Shown: one piece after another, positions 36,228 to 46,731 of the stretch
Position numbering within the stretch: position 1 is the first letter of the stretch
Layout: each line of letters opens with the position of its first letter
Source: Nitrosomonas sp.
Lineage (GTDB): Bacteria; Pseudomonadota; Gammaproteobacteria; Burkholderiales; Nitrosomonadaceae
NCBI RefSeq assembly: GCF_019752095.1
Contig: NZ_JAIEMO010000008.1
Location: 62,001-126,000, forward strand
Length of the DNA stretch: 64,000 nt
Direction of reading: 5' to 3'
Made by a program: the position numbers and the translations under genes
Notes under the pieces: model-generated
The model's database searches: none
What the model was told of the DNA's origin: nothing
Seen by the model: the letters and a program-made list of their open reading frames with translations, nothing else

Positions 36228-37220
36228 CTAATTAATGAGATTTCGTGTATGAAGTTGAGCTTGAGAACGGGAAATTAAAACGGGCATTCCGCTTTTTTCA
36301 AGTATTGCCTGTTTTAGGGTTTCTTGATCGATTTCAAAATCTCCGGGAATATTTCTTTTACTATTCTTTAGCAAAAGAAAGTCATTAATTGTGTTGATTA
36401 CTATTTGTTGGTAGTTAGTATATTTTGATTCGTCTTCTTCCAGTGGTGGATGAAGTTCAATGAAAAGCGAATCTAATAACCAGCCAAGTTTAATGGGTTG
36501 ATTGACCACTTGTACTTGTGTGCCGACCGGAACTTTGTCAAATAGCGCTTCAATGTCCTCTGGATACATTCGCACACATCCAGCTGAGACGCGCATTCCC
36601 ACGCCAAATGGTTTGATAGTGCCATGTATTAGATAGCTACCACTACCAATACTTAATCTCAGGGCATGTCGCCCCAGTGGATTAGTCGGGCCTGGCGGTA
36701 CTATGCTGGGGTAAGGCTGCTCACCATTTGCAATTCTGTCCATTTGGATCGATTTTGGAGGTATCCAGGTTGGGTCTTTCTTTTTTTCAATTATTCTGGA
36801 GATGCCTAAAGGCGTTATCCAATCCATTCTGCCGATCCCGACTGGGTGAGTAATGACAGTAGGCTTTTCCCCTTTTTTAGGCTCAGGAAAATAATAAATT
36901 CTCATTTCGGGCAGATTTAATACTAAACCCTTTCGTTCGGCCTGAGGAATAATGTAGCGGCTAGGTAGGATAACTGTAGTGCCATCTTCAGGTAACCAGC
37001 GGTCAACATCAGGATTGGCTAACAAAATCTCTATTTGACCAATATCATATAGTCGGGCTATATCAAGCAATGTTTCCGAACTACTAGCGTGCATGGTTCT
37101 TATTTGACCGAAAATATCAATGTCGGGTGGAGGAAGAGTCCATGTCTCGGCTCGAGCAAAAGTGATCGCAAAAAGAAAGGTTGTAGCAGAAAGAAGTAGA
37201 TGAATTTTGTTCATGATCAT
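36228..37220 (-). CDS. L,D-transpeptidase (ErfK/YbiS type)
   Basis: 330 residues: a signal peptide (about 1-24, ending FARA), a LysM-like segment (about 45-95; SSSETLLDIARLYDIGQIEI), then the YkuD domain with LIHGTIKPFGVG and the catalytic Cys motif SAGCVRMYPED, followed by a C-terminal extension. This is the architecture of the E. coli enzymes ErfK, YbiS and YcfS, which attach Lpp to peptidoglycan. ATG 37220 is used; ATG 37214 is equally possible. It points towards the Lpp-like gene, with the inverted-repeat element between them. Confidence 0.92.
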   Translation of the reverse strand: MIMNKIHLLLSATTFLFAITFARAETWTLPPPDIDIFGQIRTMHASSSETLLDIARLYDIGQIEILLANPDVDRWLPEDGTTVILPSRYIIPQAERKGLVLNLPEMRIYYFPEPKKGEKPTVITHPVGIGRMDWITPLGISRIIEKKKDPTWIPPKSIQMDRIANGEQPYPSIVPPGPTNPLGRHALRLSIGSGSYLIHGTIKPFGVGMRVSAGCVRMYPEDIEALFDKVPVGTQVQVVNQPIKLGWLLDSLFIELHPPLEEDESKYTNYQQIVINTINDFLLLKNSKRNIPGDFEIDQETLKQAILEKSGMPVLISRSQAQLHTRNLIN

Positions 37221-37892
37221 GTCATAACAGCATCATTAAAATTAGTGAGGAAGTGAAATGATAACCGAAACTTTCTTATTAGTAATATAAAAAACGAGCG
37301 TAACTATGGGGCATTTACGAAATTTGACAATTGACGGAATCACTCAAGCTGTTTTATGTACTACCTGCTTGATTTGATAGATAATAGAATAGAATTTTTT
37401 CGACTCGATTTTGTATGATGTGTAAGTAATAGTGGTGTTTCACAAAAAACTTGTAAATTTTGTAGTTTTAACCTACAAATTCTGAACCTTAAAGTGTGAG
37501 AATTGCAAATATTGGTTCAAATATACCCTGCAGCTCGTATCGTACTTTAGGCTTGAGAAATATATAATTAAGTGAATTTCTTTAAGTATTTGTTATATAA
37601 AGTTATCATTTTTGTTGGTGGATGGAATAAATGCTAATTTAAGCCCGAGTAAGATATATAAGAGCTAGGGTTATAGTCAGAAAAACAACAGCAGTGTTGC
37701 TTGAATGCAACATCGTGATGGCTAAATTTATAAAATATGCTCGTTTTTCTTGCAGAATACTTATGTGTTCGGCACAATCAAATCAAACCCTCCGAGTCGG
37801 GGGGTCCGGACAAGCGGGGTGCATTCCACTGGAGTGTAGTAGGGCAAAAAAGGACGGCCCCAATCGTTTTAACATTAAAGGAGAACTTCCGT
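37221..37892 (+). other. Long non-coding region upstream of the porin
   Basis: 672 bp without a convincing gene. An inverted repeat TTTGTAG (37459-37465) / CTACAAA (37473-37479) may be an operator. The last 110 bp are unusually GC-rich for the window, forming a probable structured 5' leader for the porin (CGGGGGGTCCGGACAAGC near 37798). The porin frame is open through this leader, but the conserved signal peptide starts only at 37893. Confidence 0.5.
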
Positions 37893-39098
37893 ATGAAGAA
37901 GAAACTTATATCACTGGCAGTAGCTGGTGCACTTGCAGCCCCGATGGTTGTGTTAGCACAAGGAGTAGGAACGAATGTAACACTTTTTGGTAGTGTGCAA
38001 GCCGAGTATGCTACAGTCAACAAAGACGGTCAAAGCAGTCAAGCTCTCATTGGTGATGACACAGGCCGTTCAAGAATGGGGATGCATGTAACTGAGAATT
38101 TAGGCGGCGGCTTGAAAGCAAAAGCGCATGTTGAATATGGTTTTAGTACAGGTAGCGGTGCATTGGGTGTTGCACGGGAACGTTGGGTGGCGCTGGCAAA
38201 CGATAGCTGGGGTGAAGTGAAATTTGGTCGTGTTCAATCACCATTTAAAGATTTCGCAGGCGGTATGACGATTGATCCATTTGCATACACAACTCTGCAA
38301 GCTGCAGGTAGCGGTGGTACCATGACTGCTTCTGCCAATGGCTTAGGTTCTGGTGCTCAAAGTTTTGTAAACAGCGCTGTTCGGTTTGATTCGCCACGGG
38401 TTGAAGGGTTTAGCTTTGCAGGTATATTAATGCCTGGCGATTCTAACCGATTAGATGCGGCAAATTTTATCTCTCCGACAGATACTTTTCAAGGAAGTCA
38501 ATCAAATTCAGGTGGTGAAGATGGTGAATGGGACTTCCAAGTCGCAGGTAAATATGAAGCGCAAGTTGCAGGTCATAATCTAGGCTTATTCGGCGGATAT
38601 TCTCGCGATAACCTGAGCACCCGACAAAGAACAACTCTACCTTTAACGAACAACGAGCATGTCTGGCGTGGTGGTGCACTGTGGAGTTTCCAAAACTTCA
38701 AACTCAGCGGTCAATATGAAAGAGTCGACAATGCAATAGGTGCAGCAACCTGTTCCAATGCTGCTGCTTTAGGTAATCCTGGCACTGGTGTCGGAGATAC
38801 TCGTTCGCACTGTAACTCAGCGATGAATCTAGGCGGTGATGGTCATCTATGGTTTGCCAGCGGTCAGTATGATTGGGGTAATACTAGCTTTATCGCTCAA
38901 GGTGGTATGTCAGAAGCTAATGCAACCGCCACTGCAATTAGACGTGATATGAGTACCTTTACCGTTGGTCTGATACATAACCTCAGCAAACGGTCAAGTC
39001 TCTTTGGTGGCTATCAGCGCGGTATGATGGACGACAAAGCAGTTAATGGACTTAGAGATCATAACACCTATACTGTAGGTATGCGTCATAACTTCTAA
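37893..39098 (+). CDS. Gram-negative porin (type 4 family)
   Basis: A 401-residue general porin of the betaproteobacterial OmpC/Porin_4 type. The signal peptide is MKKKLISLAVAGALAAPMVVLA. The first strand is NVTLFGSVQAEYATV, then SRMGMHVTENLGGGLKAKA, VEYGF and RERWVALANDSWGEVKFGR, ending with the C-terminal aromatic GMRHNF needed for outer-membrane assembly. It should form a trimeric 16-strand channel. Start ATG 37893 has AAGGAG about 10 nt upstream. The long leader and the terminator at 39115 point to a single-gene, strongly expressed unit. Confidence 0.93.
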   Translation: MKKKLISLAVAGALAAPMVVLAQGVGTNVTLFGSVQAEYATVNKDGQSSQALIGDDTGRSRMGMHVTENLGGGLKAKAHVEYGFSTGSGALGVARERWVALANDSWGEVKFGRVQSPFKDFAGGMTIDPFAYTTLQAAGSGGTMTASANGLGSGAQSFVNSAVRFDSPRVEGFSFAGILMPGDSNRLDAANFISPTDTFQGSQSNSGGEDGEWDFQVAGKYEAQVAGHNLGLFGGYSRDNLSTRQRTTLPLTNNEHVWRGGALWSFQNFKLSGQYERVDNAIGAATCSNAAALGNPGTGVGDTRSHCNSAMNLGGDGHLWFASGQYDWGNTSFIAQGGMSEANATATAIRRDMSTFTVGLIHNLSKRSSLFGGYQRGMMDDKAVNGLRDHNTYTVGMRHNF

Positions 39099-39114
39099 AC
39101 CAAGTTAATCTCGT

Positions 39115-39143
39115 AAAAAAGGCACCAAATGGTGCCTTTTTTA
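39115..39143 (+). terminator. Rho-independent terminator after the porin
   Basis: GGCACC (39121-39126) pairs with GGTGCC (39131-39136), with A-T pairs extending the stem, preceded by six A and followed by six T. It lies 22 bp after the porin stop codon. Confidence 0.9.
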
Positions 39144-39216
39144 TTGTCAGAAAGAAATATAATGAATCTTTATTGTTTGCTAAATATCGATTGATAATTA
39201 TGGAGGATTTTCAAAT

Positions 39217-39657
39217 ATGAGTATGAAAAAGTGGACCGATGAAGAGCTGGTTTCTACACGAGATAATCTTGAGTCCTGGAACAAACGAAGCAATAGTTCT
39301 GGTTCTAAGATGTGGCTATTTACAGCCATATTAGGTGCATTTGCAGTTTCAACAGGTGTTGTATTTATTTTCTTTGATGGAATTGATGTATTGAGCATCT
39401 TGTTAATAATTATGGGTACTATTACGTGTGCATCATGGTATAAGAGTGAAAAGCAACGGAAAGATAATGTTGCTTTCCTGGGTGAAATTAATAGAGAAAT
39501 TAAGTCTCGCAAGATTAAAGATGCGCCAAAATCCAAAAATAAAACAAATGTGCAGGCAAATGAAGTTGATTGTTCAGAATCAACAGATGTAGGGGGTACA
39601 GAATCACTTGCTGAAGTAAAGAGCCCAGAAAAAACAGAGGAAAAATCAGAAAAATAG
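39217..39657 (+). CDS. Hypothetical membrane protein
   Basis: 146 residues, family not recognised. A short charged N-terminus (MSMKKWTDEELVSTRDNLES) precedes two membrane segments (about 35-55 and 60-78). The rest is a highly charged, probably disordered tail rich in Lys and Glu. A good Shine-Dalgarno (GGAGG) precedes ATG 39217. It lies only 3 bp before the next gene, so the two are translationally coupled and probably work together. Confidence 0.65.
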   Translation: MSMKKWTDEELVSTRDNLESWNKRSNSSGSKMWLFTAILGAFAVSTGVVFIFFDGIDVLSILLIIMGTITCASWYKSEKQRKDNVAFLGEINREIKSRKIKDAPKSKNKTNVQANEVDCSESTDVGGTESLAEVKSPEKTEEKSEK

Positions 39658-39660
39658 CTT

Positions 39661-40239
39661 GTGCGTGAAGATGATCCAGCCATCAATGAAATCGATCGAT
39701 TCATTATTTATGGAAGAGATCGTGCAAACAAAAGAGCATTGCCGATGGATGATTTAAATATGCAATTCGATTTAACGCAAAAAGATAAGCACATTTTTGT
39801 GACGTTATGTCAATTTTCATGGGTGCAAGGCGAACCATTGCCGCTTATTTTTGACGTGGAGAATGAAGTTTATTCAAGGCAAGGAATTACTCTGTCAGTA
39901 TTAAAATATCTCGAGAGTATCGGCTTAATTGCATTTGAGAGTGGAGGCTTTGTGAAAAAAGGATTTGGAAAACATACGCGACTTTTTTATTGCGATAAGC
40001 CGACTAAAATAGGTTTCCAGAACAATGAGAATAATTTTTTGGACTTGGGACACGTGCTATTAACAGCGCGAGGTAAAGAGTTAGCTTTAACCATTCCAGC
40101 GATCAGAAATCAGCAGTTTTATGAATACGTCATTCGCAGTTGGTTTGAGCAAGGATTGGTTTTGTCATCAATACAAATTGACCGCAATTGGAAACCTGAT
40201 ATGGTTGGCCGCGTGTGTGCGATTAGAGTACCAGGATAG
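39661..40239 (+). CDS. Hypothetical protein with a winged-helix-like domain
   Basis: 192 residues, cytosolic by composition. The middle part (HIFVTLCQFSWVQG, LSVLKYLESIGLIAFESG, LLTARGKELA) looks like winged-helix elements, as in the C-terminal part of TIGR03899/DUF2806 proteins; I am not sure of the family. The start is GTG 39661. The 3' end overlaps the convergent glycerate kinase gene by 17 bp. With the membrane protein just upstream it forms a two-gene unit of unknown role. Confidence 0.6.
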   Translation: MREDDPAINEIDRFIIYGRDRANKRALPMDDLNMQFDLTQKDKHIFVTLCQFSWVQGEPLPLIFDVENEVYSRQGITLSVLKYLESIGLIAFESGGFVKKGFGKHTRLFYCDKPTKIGFQNNENNFLDLGHVLLTARGKELALTIPAIRNQQFYEYVIRSWFEQGLVLSSIQIDRNWKPDMVGRVCAIRVPG

Positions 40240-41494
40240 CGCGATAATCATTAACATTGGTATGTGTGGGGCCAGTAATGACTAAATCATTTAATTGCTG
40301 AAAAAACGTATAGGCATCGTTATTCGATAAAAACGATACAGGGTCCAAATTAAGTCTATTTGCGCGAATCAGAGAATCCGGTGTGATGAGTGCTCCAGCA
40401 TTGTTTTCAGTCCCATCCAATCCATCCGTATCGCATGCCAATGCATATACTTTATCAAGCGCAGAGAGTTCGATTAATAATGACAATAGGAACTCGGAAT
40501 TGCGCCCTCCTCGGCCATTCTCTTTCAAGGTGACAGTCGTTTCACCGCCCGATAATAGAGCCAAAGGCGGTCTTAGCATTTGCGGATATAGTTTTATTTC
40601 TCTGGCCAATGCGGCATAGCTTTTGGCAATTTCACGAGATTCTCCGGTTACTGTATCACCAAGTATTAAAGTATTGATCCCATGCTCTTGGAAATAATTT
40701 GCAGCCGCAACCAGGGATTGATGAGCATTTGCAATAATTCTGTTTTCGACTTGATTGAAGATGAGAGAGCCAGGCTTGGGTGTCTCAGCGATAACGCCTT
40801 CTTTGCCCTCCAATAGCATTTGTCGCACTATTGCCGGTACAACCAAATGATAGCGGTCAAGTACAGCAAGCGCGTCGGCAAACGTGGATGGATCGGGGGA
40901 ACAGGGGCCGGAAGCGATATGGGTTACTTCATCACCGGTAACATCGGAAATAATTAAAGCCAGTATGGGAGCTTGGCACGCGGCAGCAAGCCTACCGCCT
41001 TGGATCGCGGATAAGTGTTTGCGGACAGTGTTAATTTCCTGGATACTTGCTCCGCAACGCAACAGCTGGTGGGTGACTGCTTGAAGATCTTGCAGTGAAA
41101 TGCCTTCAATTGGTAAAGATAACAGACTGGATCCGCCGCCGCTGAACAAACAAAGTAATAGATCCCCGGATTCTAATGTTTGAACTGCTGCGAGAATTTC
41201 TTGCGCTGCTCGCTCACCATTTTCATCCGGTATCGGATGACCCGCTTCAACAACTTTGATTTTTTGTGTGGGTAATGTATGCCCGTAGCGAGTGACGACC
41301 AAACCATCAATCTGAGCAGCGGCAGGCCATGCATTCTCAACCACCATTGCCATTGCAGCAGATGCTTTGCCAGCGCCAATAACGAGTGTGCGACCTCGAG
41401 GGGGATGAGGAAGATGCAGCGGAATGATGTGATTAGGGTTGGCAGTTTTGACGGCTACTGCAAAGCTTTCCAGCAAATGATTGCACGGATTCAT
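40223..41494 (-). CDS. Glycerate 2-kinase (MOFRL family)
   Basis: 423 residues, ATP-dependent phosphorylation of D-glycerate to 2-phosphoglycerate, which feeds photorespiratory or tartronate-derived carbon into glycolysis. Family motifs: [75 protein letters not shown] and a C-terminal MOFRL domain ([18 protein letters not shown]). It could be called ttuD or gckA. Its ATG overlaps the uvrA stop (ATGA), so it is translated with uvrA although no pathway link is evident. Confidence 0.92.
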   Translation of the reverse strand: MNPCNHLLESFAVAVKTANPNHIIPLHLPHPPRGRTLVIGAGKASAAMAMVVENAWPAAAQIDGLVVTRYGHTLPTQKIKVVEAGHPIPDENGERAAQEILAAVQTLESGDLLLCLFSGGGSSLLSLPIEGISLQDLQAVTHQLLRCGASIQEINTVRKHLSAIQGGRLAAACQAPILALIISDVTGDEVTHIASGPCSPDPSTFADALAVLDRYHLVVPAIVRQMLLEGKEGVIAETPKPGSLIFNQVENRIIANAHQSLVAAANYFQEHGINTLILGDTVTGESREIAKSYAALAREIKLYPQMLRPPLALLSGGETTVTLKENGRGGRNSEFLLSLLIELSALDKVYALACDTDGLDGTENNAGALITPDSLIRANRLNLDPVSFLSNNDAYTFFQQLNDLVITGPTHTNVNDYRAILVL

Positions 41495-44310
41495 TTTACC
41501 AACATGGATTGTAGATAATGACCCGTAAAACTGTTTTTATTGCCTGCAATTGCTTCCGGCGTACCTTCTGCAATAATACATCCGCCACCATCTCCACCTT
41601 CCGGGCCTAAGTCAATAATCCAGTCGGCTGTTTTGATGACATCCAGGTTATGTTCGATGACTACCACAGTATTACCATGATCACGCAGTCTGTGTAATAC
41701 TTTCAGCAGTAGATCGATATCCTGAAAATGTAGACCAGTCGTGGGTTCATCCAGAATATACAAGGTCCGGCCTGTGTCGCGCTTGGAAAGCTCCAGTGAC
41801 AGTTTTACCCGCTGTGCCTCACCGCCGGAGAGTGTTGTGGCGGATTGTCCCAAGGTAATATAACCGAGGCCCACGTCCAGTAATGTATGTAATTTTCGCG
41901 CAACCACTGGTACTGAGCTGAAAAATTCAAATGCATTTTCCACGGTCAATTTCAGAATTTCATTGATATTATTGCCTTTATACTGAATCTCCAGGGTCTC
42001 GCGGTTATATCGATGGCCATGGCATACATCGCAGGTAACGTAGATATCTGGAAGGAAATGCATTTCTACTTTAATTACGCCATCACCTTGGCAAGCTTCG
42101 CATCGACCACCTTTGACATTGAATGAGAACCGGCCGGGCGCATAGCCGCGTTCGCGTGCTTGAGGTACGCCAGCAAACAATTCCCGGATCGGAGTGAACA
42201 GTCCGGTATAAGTTGCGGGATTGGAGCGCGGCGTACGACCAATCGGACTTTGATCCATATTGATGACTTTATCGAAGAAAGCCAGGCCTTCGATATGTTG
42301 ATAGGGCGCCGGTTCAGCATTGCTGCCATAAAGATGGCGAGCTACTGTGCGATGTAGCGTTTCATTAATAAGCGTGGATTTGCCGGATCCCGAAACCCCT
42401 GTGACACAGACAAAGAGACCTATCGGGAGAGTCAGTGTAACGTTTTTTAGATTGTTTCCAGTGGCGCCATCAATTCGAAGCATTCGATCATCGGCGGGAG
42501 GGTGACGTTTTTCAGGTATCTTGATTGATAATTTTCCGACTAGATACTTGCCCGTCAGAGAAGCATTATTTTCCCGGATAGACTGTGGCGTACCTTGAGC
42601 AACAACGAGCCCGCCGTGTTCGCCGGCTCCCGGTCCCATATCCACAACATAGTCTGCAATCTGTATGGCATCTTGATCGTGTTCAACCACGATGACACTA
42701 TTACCCAGATCACGTAGTTTTTTGAGTGTATCGAGCAGACGACCATTATCGCGTTGATGTAAACCGATGGAAGGTTCATCTAAAACGTACATGACGCCCG
42801 TTAGGCCGGAACCGATTTGACTGGCCAATCGGATACGTTGAGATTCACCGCCGGACAACGTATCCGCGGAGCGATCCAAAGATAAATAATCTAGCCCTAC
42901 GTTGTTGAGAAATTGTAAGCGGTTGGAAATTTCCTTGATAATACGCTCAGCAATTGATTGCTTGTGACCCGATAACTCGATGTGATCAAAAAATTGCTTG
43001 GCTTTTTTTAGTGGAAAAGCGCTGATCTGGTAAATTGCCTGCCCTGCCACATGCACATGCCGCGCAGCCTGGCACAAGCGTGTACCCTGGCACTCTGGGC
43101 AAGTTTGCGCATTGAGATATTTGGCCAGTTCTTCCCGTACAGCTTGAGATTCGGTTTCTTTATAGCGACGTGTCAGGTTGGGAATGATCCCTTCAAAAGG
43201 GTGAGTTTCCTGCCGCTTGCGACCGCCTTCTGTCAGATAGGAGAAATGTATTTTATCTTTACCTGAACCATGCAGGATAATGTTGCGAATAGCTTCATCC
43301 AGTTTCTCAAATGGTGTCTCCAGATCAAAATGGTAATGTGTTGCGAGATTTTTTAGTAACTGAAAATAAAATTGATTGCGCTGGTCCCAGTTTTTTACCG
43401 CGCCGGCAGCCAGTGACAAGTGGGGGAATGCTACGACACGTGCTGGATCAAAGAAAGTGATTTGCCCCAAGCCATCGCATTTATTGCAGGCACCTAATGG
43501 ATTGTTAAAAGAGAATAATCTGGGTTCCATTTCCGACAACGAGTAACTGCACACCGGGCAACTGAATTTGGCTGAAAACAGATGTTCATGGCAGTTATCT
43601 ATCTCAATTGCCAAAGCGCGTCCATCGGAATGGCGTAACGCGACTTCGAATGATTCAGCAAGCCGTTGCTTAGCATCCGGGGAAATCTTCAAGCGATCAA
43701 TTACCACTTCAATGGTATGTTTCTGAGTTTTCTGCAACTTTGGCAATGCATCGATTTCATAAACTTCGCCATCGATTCGCAAACGAACAAAACCTTGTGC
43801 ACGCAGCTCATCAAACAACTCTACTTGCTCGCCCTTACGTTCCACGATTAACGGGGAAAGAATCATCAAACGTGTGTCGAGTGGTAGCTGTAACACATGA
43901 TCTACCATTTGCGATACGCTTTGTGCGGTCAAAACAATATTATGTTCAGGGCAAAAAGGATCGCCCGCGCGAGCGAATAGCAAACGCAAATAATCATGAA
44001 TTTCAGTGACCGTCCCTACCGTCGACCGTGGATTATGCGAGGTTGCCCTCTGTTCGATAGCGATTGCGGGAGAGAGTCCCTCGATCAAATCAACATCCGG
44101 TTTTTCCATCAATTGAAGGAATTGTCTTGCATAGGTCGAAAGAGATTCCACATATCGACGTTGGCCTTCCGCATAAAGCGTATCGAATGCAAGCGATGAT
44201 TTGCCTGATCCTGATAGCCCGGTAATGACAACAAGCTTGTTACGCGGCAGATCAAGATGGATGTTTTTCAGATTGTGCGTGCGTGCACCGCGTATTTTTA
44301 TGGATTCCAT
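41491..44310 (-). CDS. uvrA: UvrABC excinuclease subunit A
   Basis: A 939-residue damage-recognition ATPase of nucleotide excision repair. It has two ABC modules: Walker [16 protein letters not shown] and [15 protein letters not shown], and signatures [19 protein letters not shown] and [19 protein letters not shown]. Zinc ligands are at CPVC/CNKC and [19 protein letters not shown]. The N-terminal [20 protein letters not shown] is invariant. Length is normal. It is divergent from the MFS gene, with 66 bp between the starts. A uvrA next to ssb (here one gene away) is a common proteobacterial arrangement. Confidence 0.98.
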   Translation of the reverse strand: MESIKIRGARTHNLKNIHLDLPRNKLVVITGLSGSGKSSLAFDTLYAEGQRRYVESLSTYARQFLQLMEKPDVDLIEGLSPAIAIEQRATSHNPRSTVGTVTEIHDYLRLLFARAGDPFCPEHNIVLTAQSVSQMVDHVLQLPLDTRLMILSPLIVERKGEQVELFDELRAQGFVRLRIDGEVYEIDALPKLQKTQKHTIEVVIDRLKISPDAKQRLAESFEVALRHSDGRALAIEIDNCHEHLFSAKFSCPVCSYSLSEMEPRLFSFNNPLGACNKCDGLGQITFFDPARVVAFPHLSLAAGAVKNWDQRNQFYFQLLKNLATHYHFDLETPFEKLDEAIRNIILHGSGKDKIHFSYLTEGGRKRQETHPFEGIIPNLTRRYKETESQAVREELAKYLNAQTCPECQGTRLCQAARHVHVAGQAIYQISAFPLKKAKQFFDHIELSGHKQSIAERIIKEISNRLQFLNNVGLDYLSLDRSADTLSGGESQRIRLASQIGSGLTGVMYVLDEPSIGLHQRDNGRLLDTLKKLRDLGNSVIVVEHDQDAIQIADYVVDMGPGAGEHGGLVVAQGTPQSIRENNASLTGKYLVGKLSIKIPEKRHPPADDRMLRIDGATGNNLKNVTLTLPIGLFVCVTGVSGSGKSTLINETLHRTVARHLYGSNAEPAPYQHIEGLAFFDKVINMDQSPIGRTPRSNPATYTGLFTPIRELFAGVPQARERGYAPGRFSFNVKGGRCEACQGDGVIKVEMHFLPDIYVTCDVCHGHRYNRETLEIQYKGNNINEILKLTVENAFEFFSSVPVVARKLHTLLDVGLGYITLGQSATTLSGGEAQRVKLSLELSKRDTGRTLYILDEPTTGLHFQDIDLLLKVLHRLRDHGNTVVVIEHNLDVIKTADWIIDLGPEGGDGGGCIIAEGTPEAIAGNKNSFTGHYLQSMLVK

Positions 44311-44376
44311 GAACTATCTATGTATGAGTCAACCTGCTAATATACCCAACTTTTTTAAAATATAACAATCTGATTC

Positions 44377-45759
44377 ATGTCTGCTTCATCATCTGAAAAA
44401 ATGTCTCCGGGGGAATTACGCGCAACCATTGGTTTGGCCGGTGTGTATGGCTTGCGCATGTTTGGACTGTTTATCATTTTGCCGGTATTTGCTTTTTATG
44501 CTGAGGACTTGCCTGGCGGAGACAATTATACGTTAGTCGGAATTGCACTAGGAGCATATGGTTTAACGCAAGCTGTGCTGCAAATTCCCTTTGGTTGGTT
44601 GTCTGACCGTATCGGACGTAAGCCTGTTATATATCTTGGGCTGATTTTATTTGCTATTGGTAGCTTGGTCGCAGCTATGGCAGTTGATATATATTGGGTA
44701 ATAGTGGGACGTATTATTCAGGGGGCCGGGGCAATATCCGCCGCTGTAATGGCTCTTGCGGCGGATCTTACGCGAGAAGAGCATCGTACTAAAGCGATGG
44801 CGACGATCGGTATGACCATTGGTACAGTTTTTGCCATTTCCCTGATTGCTGCTCCGATTTTGAATCAATGGATAGGCGTGCCGGGAATTTTTGCCATGAC
44901 CGGTATACTGGCGTTACTTGCAATGCTTGTGGTAAAAAAAATCATTCCTGATCCGCATATCAGCAGGTTTCACTCCGATACCGAAGTATCACCTACGAGC
45001 TTTGCAAGTGTATTGCAGAATACGCAGTTGTTGCGTTTAAATTACGGAATTTTTGCGTTACACGCCACATTGATGGCGCTCTGGCTTGTTGTGCCGCTGA
45101 CTTTGCGGCAAGCCGGAATGGCGGCGGGTGATCATTGGCAGATTTATTTGCCTGTTTTATTGCTGTCGATTGTTTTTATTATCCCCGCAATTATTTACTC
45201 CGAGAAGAAAGCCAAGTTAAAGCATGTATTTGTTGCAGCAATTGCTATTTTGCTAATGGGTCAGATATTGTTGGCTATGACGTTTGATTCACTATGGGGT
45301 ACAGCTATTGCCTTGTTAGTTTTTTTTACGGCATTTAATTTATTAGAAGCCAGCCTACCTTCATTAATTTCCAAGATCGCCCCCGTGGGCGCAAAGGGAA
45401 CGGCAATCGGAGTTTACAGTAGTACTCAGTTTCTGGGTGCTTTTGCCGGTGCGGCGGCTGGTGGTTATTTATTTGGTACGTATGGAAGTTACGCGTTATA
45501 TACGTTCTGCGGATTATTGCTGGTGGTGTGGCTGGTATTGGCTGCAACGATGAAGGCGCCTGCTGCCGTGCGATCCAGGATGTATCCTGTGGATGAAATG
45601 GATGTTGATCAATCACGAGAACTATCGCGTCGGCTTGCAGCAATACCCGGTGTCTATGAAGCATTAGTTATTGTTAATGAAAGAGTGGCCTATCTGAAAG
45701 TAGACATGAAAGGCTTTGATGAAGAAAAGGTAATTCAATTGCTTGGGGAGAGAACATAG
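44377..45759 (+). CDS. MFS transporter, YajR-like, with C-terminal YAM domain
   Basis: 460 residues: twelve membrane segments of the major facilitator fold (motif A as GWLSDRIGRKPVI; AGAISAAVMALAADLTREEH) and a C-terminal ferredoxin-like domain of about 65 residues (VDEMDVDQSRELSRRLAAIP, YLKVDMKGFDEEKV), the YAM domain of E. coli YajR. It is probably a proton-driven exporter; substrate unknown. It stops at 45759 and ssb begins at 45760, so the two are coupled. Confidence 0.9.
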   Translation: MSASSSEKMSPGELRATIGLAGVYGLRMFGLFIILPVFAFYAEDLPGGDNYTLVGIALGAYGLTQAVLQIPFGWLSDRIGRKPVIYLGLILFAIGSLVAAMAVDIYWVIVGRIIQGAGAISAAVMALAADLTREEHRTKAMATIGMTIGTVFAISLIAAPILNQWIGVPGIFAMTGILALLAMLVVKKIIPDPHISRFHSDTEVSPTSFASVLQNTQLLRLNYGIFALHATLMALWLVVPLTLRQAGMAAGDHWQIYLPVLLLSIVFIIPAIIYSEKKAKLKHVFVAAIAILLMGQILLAMTFDSLWGTAIALLVFFTAFNLLEASLPSLISKIAPVGAKGTAIGVYSSTQFLGAFAGAAAGGYLFGTYGSYALYTFCGLLLVVWLVLAATMKAPAAVRSRMYPVDEMDVDQSRELSRRLAAIPGVYEALVIVNERVAYLKVDMKGFDEEKVIQLLGERT

Positions 45760-46212
45760 ATGGCTTCAGTCAATAAAGTTATACTCATTGGTAATTTGGG
45801 TAAAGACCCGGAAACTCGTTACATGTCAAATGGGGATGCGGTTACTAATATTACATTGGCCACTACAGACACTTGGAAAGACAAGAATGGAGAGAAGCAG
45901 GAAAAAACCGAATGGCATCGTGTAACTTTTTATCGCAAGCTTGCCGAAATTGCTGGAGAATACTTAAAGAAAGGTCGCTCTGTTTATATTGAAGGAAGAT
46001 TAGAAACTAGAAAATGGACTGATAAGAGTGGTGTGGAGCGCTATACGACTGATATTATCGCCAGCGATATGAAAATGTTGGGTAGTCGACCAGGAAGCAA
46101 TAGTTTTGAATCAACTTCTGATCAAGATGAAGGCAATTCGGTTCCTGGTCGATCTTCTTCAGCTAAAAGTTCAAGCGGATTTGATGATATGGATGATGAT
46201 ATTCCATTTTAA
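45760..46212 (+). CDS. ssb: Single-stranded DNA-binding protein
   Basis: 150 residues. The N-terminal OB fold ([55 protein letters not shown]) binds ssDNA as a tetramer. A Ser/Gly-rich linker leads to the acidic tip DDMDDDIPF, which recruits replication and repair proteins. Shine-Dalgarno GGGGAGA lies in the end of the MFS gene. The codon directly follows the MFS stop. No clear terminator is visible after it. Confidence 0.97.
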   Translation: MASVNKVILIGNLGKDPETRYMSNGDAVTNITLATTDTWKDKNGEKQEKTEWHRVTFYRKLAEIAGEYLKKGRSVYIEGRLETRKWTDKSGVERYTTDIIASDMKMLGSRPGSNSFESTSDQDEGNSVPGRSSSAKSSSGFDDMDDDIPF

Positions 46213-46349
46213 TCGAATGGTTGAATATATTATACTCAGTCGTTTCAGGTTTAATTCTTCATTTCGGAGTGTGCGAGCCGATTGAAAGTCGGTATTTAGG
46301 GTGCGTACTTAAACCTTGCTGTTTGCAACGAGGAGCTTGATTTAATCTA

Positions 46350-46556
46350 TTAACGTTTGTCAGGCAAGCGGGACACCCCATTCCGAAGTTCGATAGGAGC
46401 TATATTGGTTTGACGACTAGGAGGCAATGAGAATTCGATACTGGCGATATTGCCGCCGATCTCCCTGGCCATATTTCTAAATTCGAGCGCTAGCATACAT
46501 TTTGGAACAATAAATGTTTGCTTAAATCCAGACTTAAAATGAACAAGAATTTTCAT
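46350..46556 (-). CDS. Small hypothetical protein
   Basis: 68 residues, MKILVHFKSGFKQTFIVPKC at the start, then a helix and a beta-rich, basic end. Not recognised. A weak Shine-Dalgarno (GGAAGA) lies about 6 nt before ATG 46556. It stands alone between ssb (convergent) and the FAD oxidoreductase gene (same strand, 175 bp upstream). Confidence 0.5.
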   Translation of the reverse strand: MKILVHFKSGFKQTFIVPKCMLALEFRNMAREIGGNIASIEFSLPPSRQTNIAPIELRNGVSRLPDKR

Positions 46557-46731
46557 GGCTTCTTCCAGGTAAGTTTTATTTATTAAATGGTTAGTCGGTT
46601 AATTAACAGCAATGATGCTGTTTCAACGACTTAAAAAAAACAAACTTTAGCCTGGAGTTATGATTCTTGTATGTCCCTATTGATTGGGATGCGATTGATA
46701 CAGTTTGTACCGATGGTATCTCGGCGTATGA

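Noticed and set aside
37737..37892. N-terminal extension of the porin
   Set aside because: The frame is open, but the conserved signal peptide and Shine-Dalgarno place the start at 37893.
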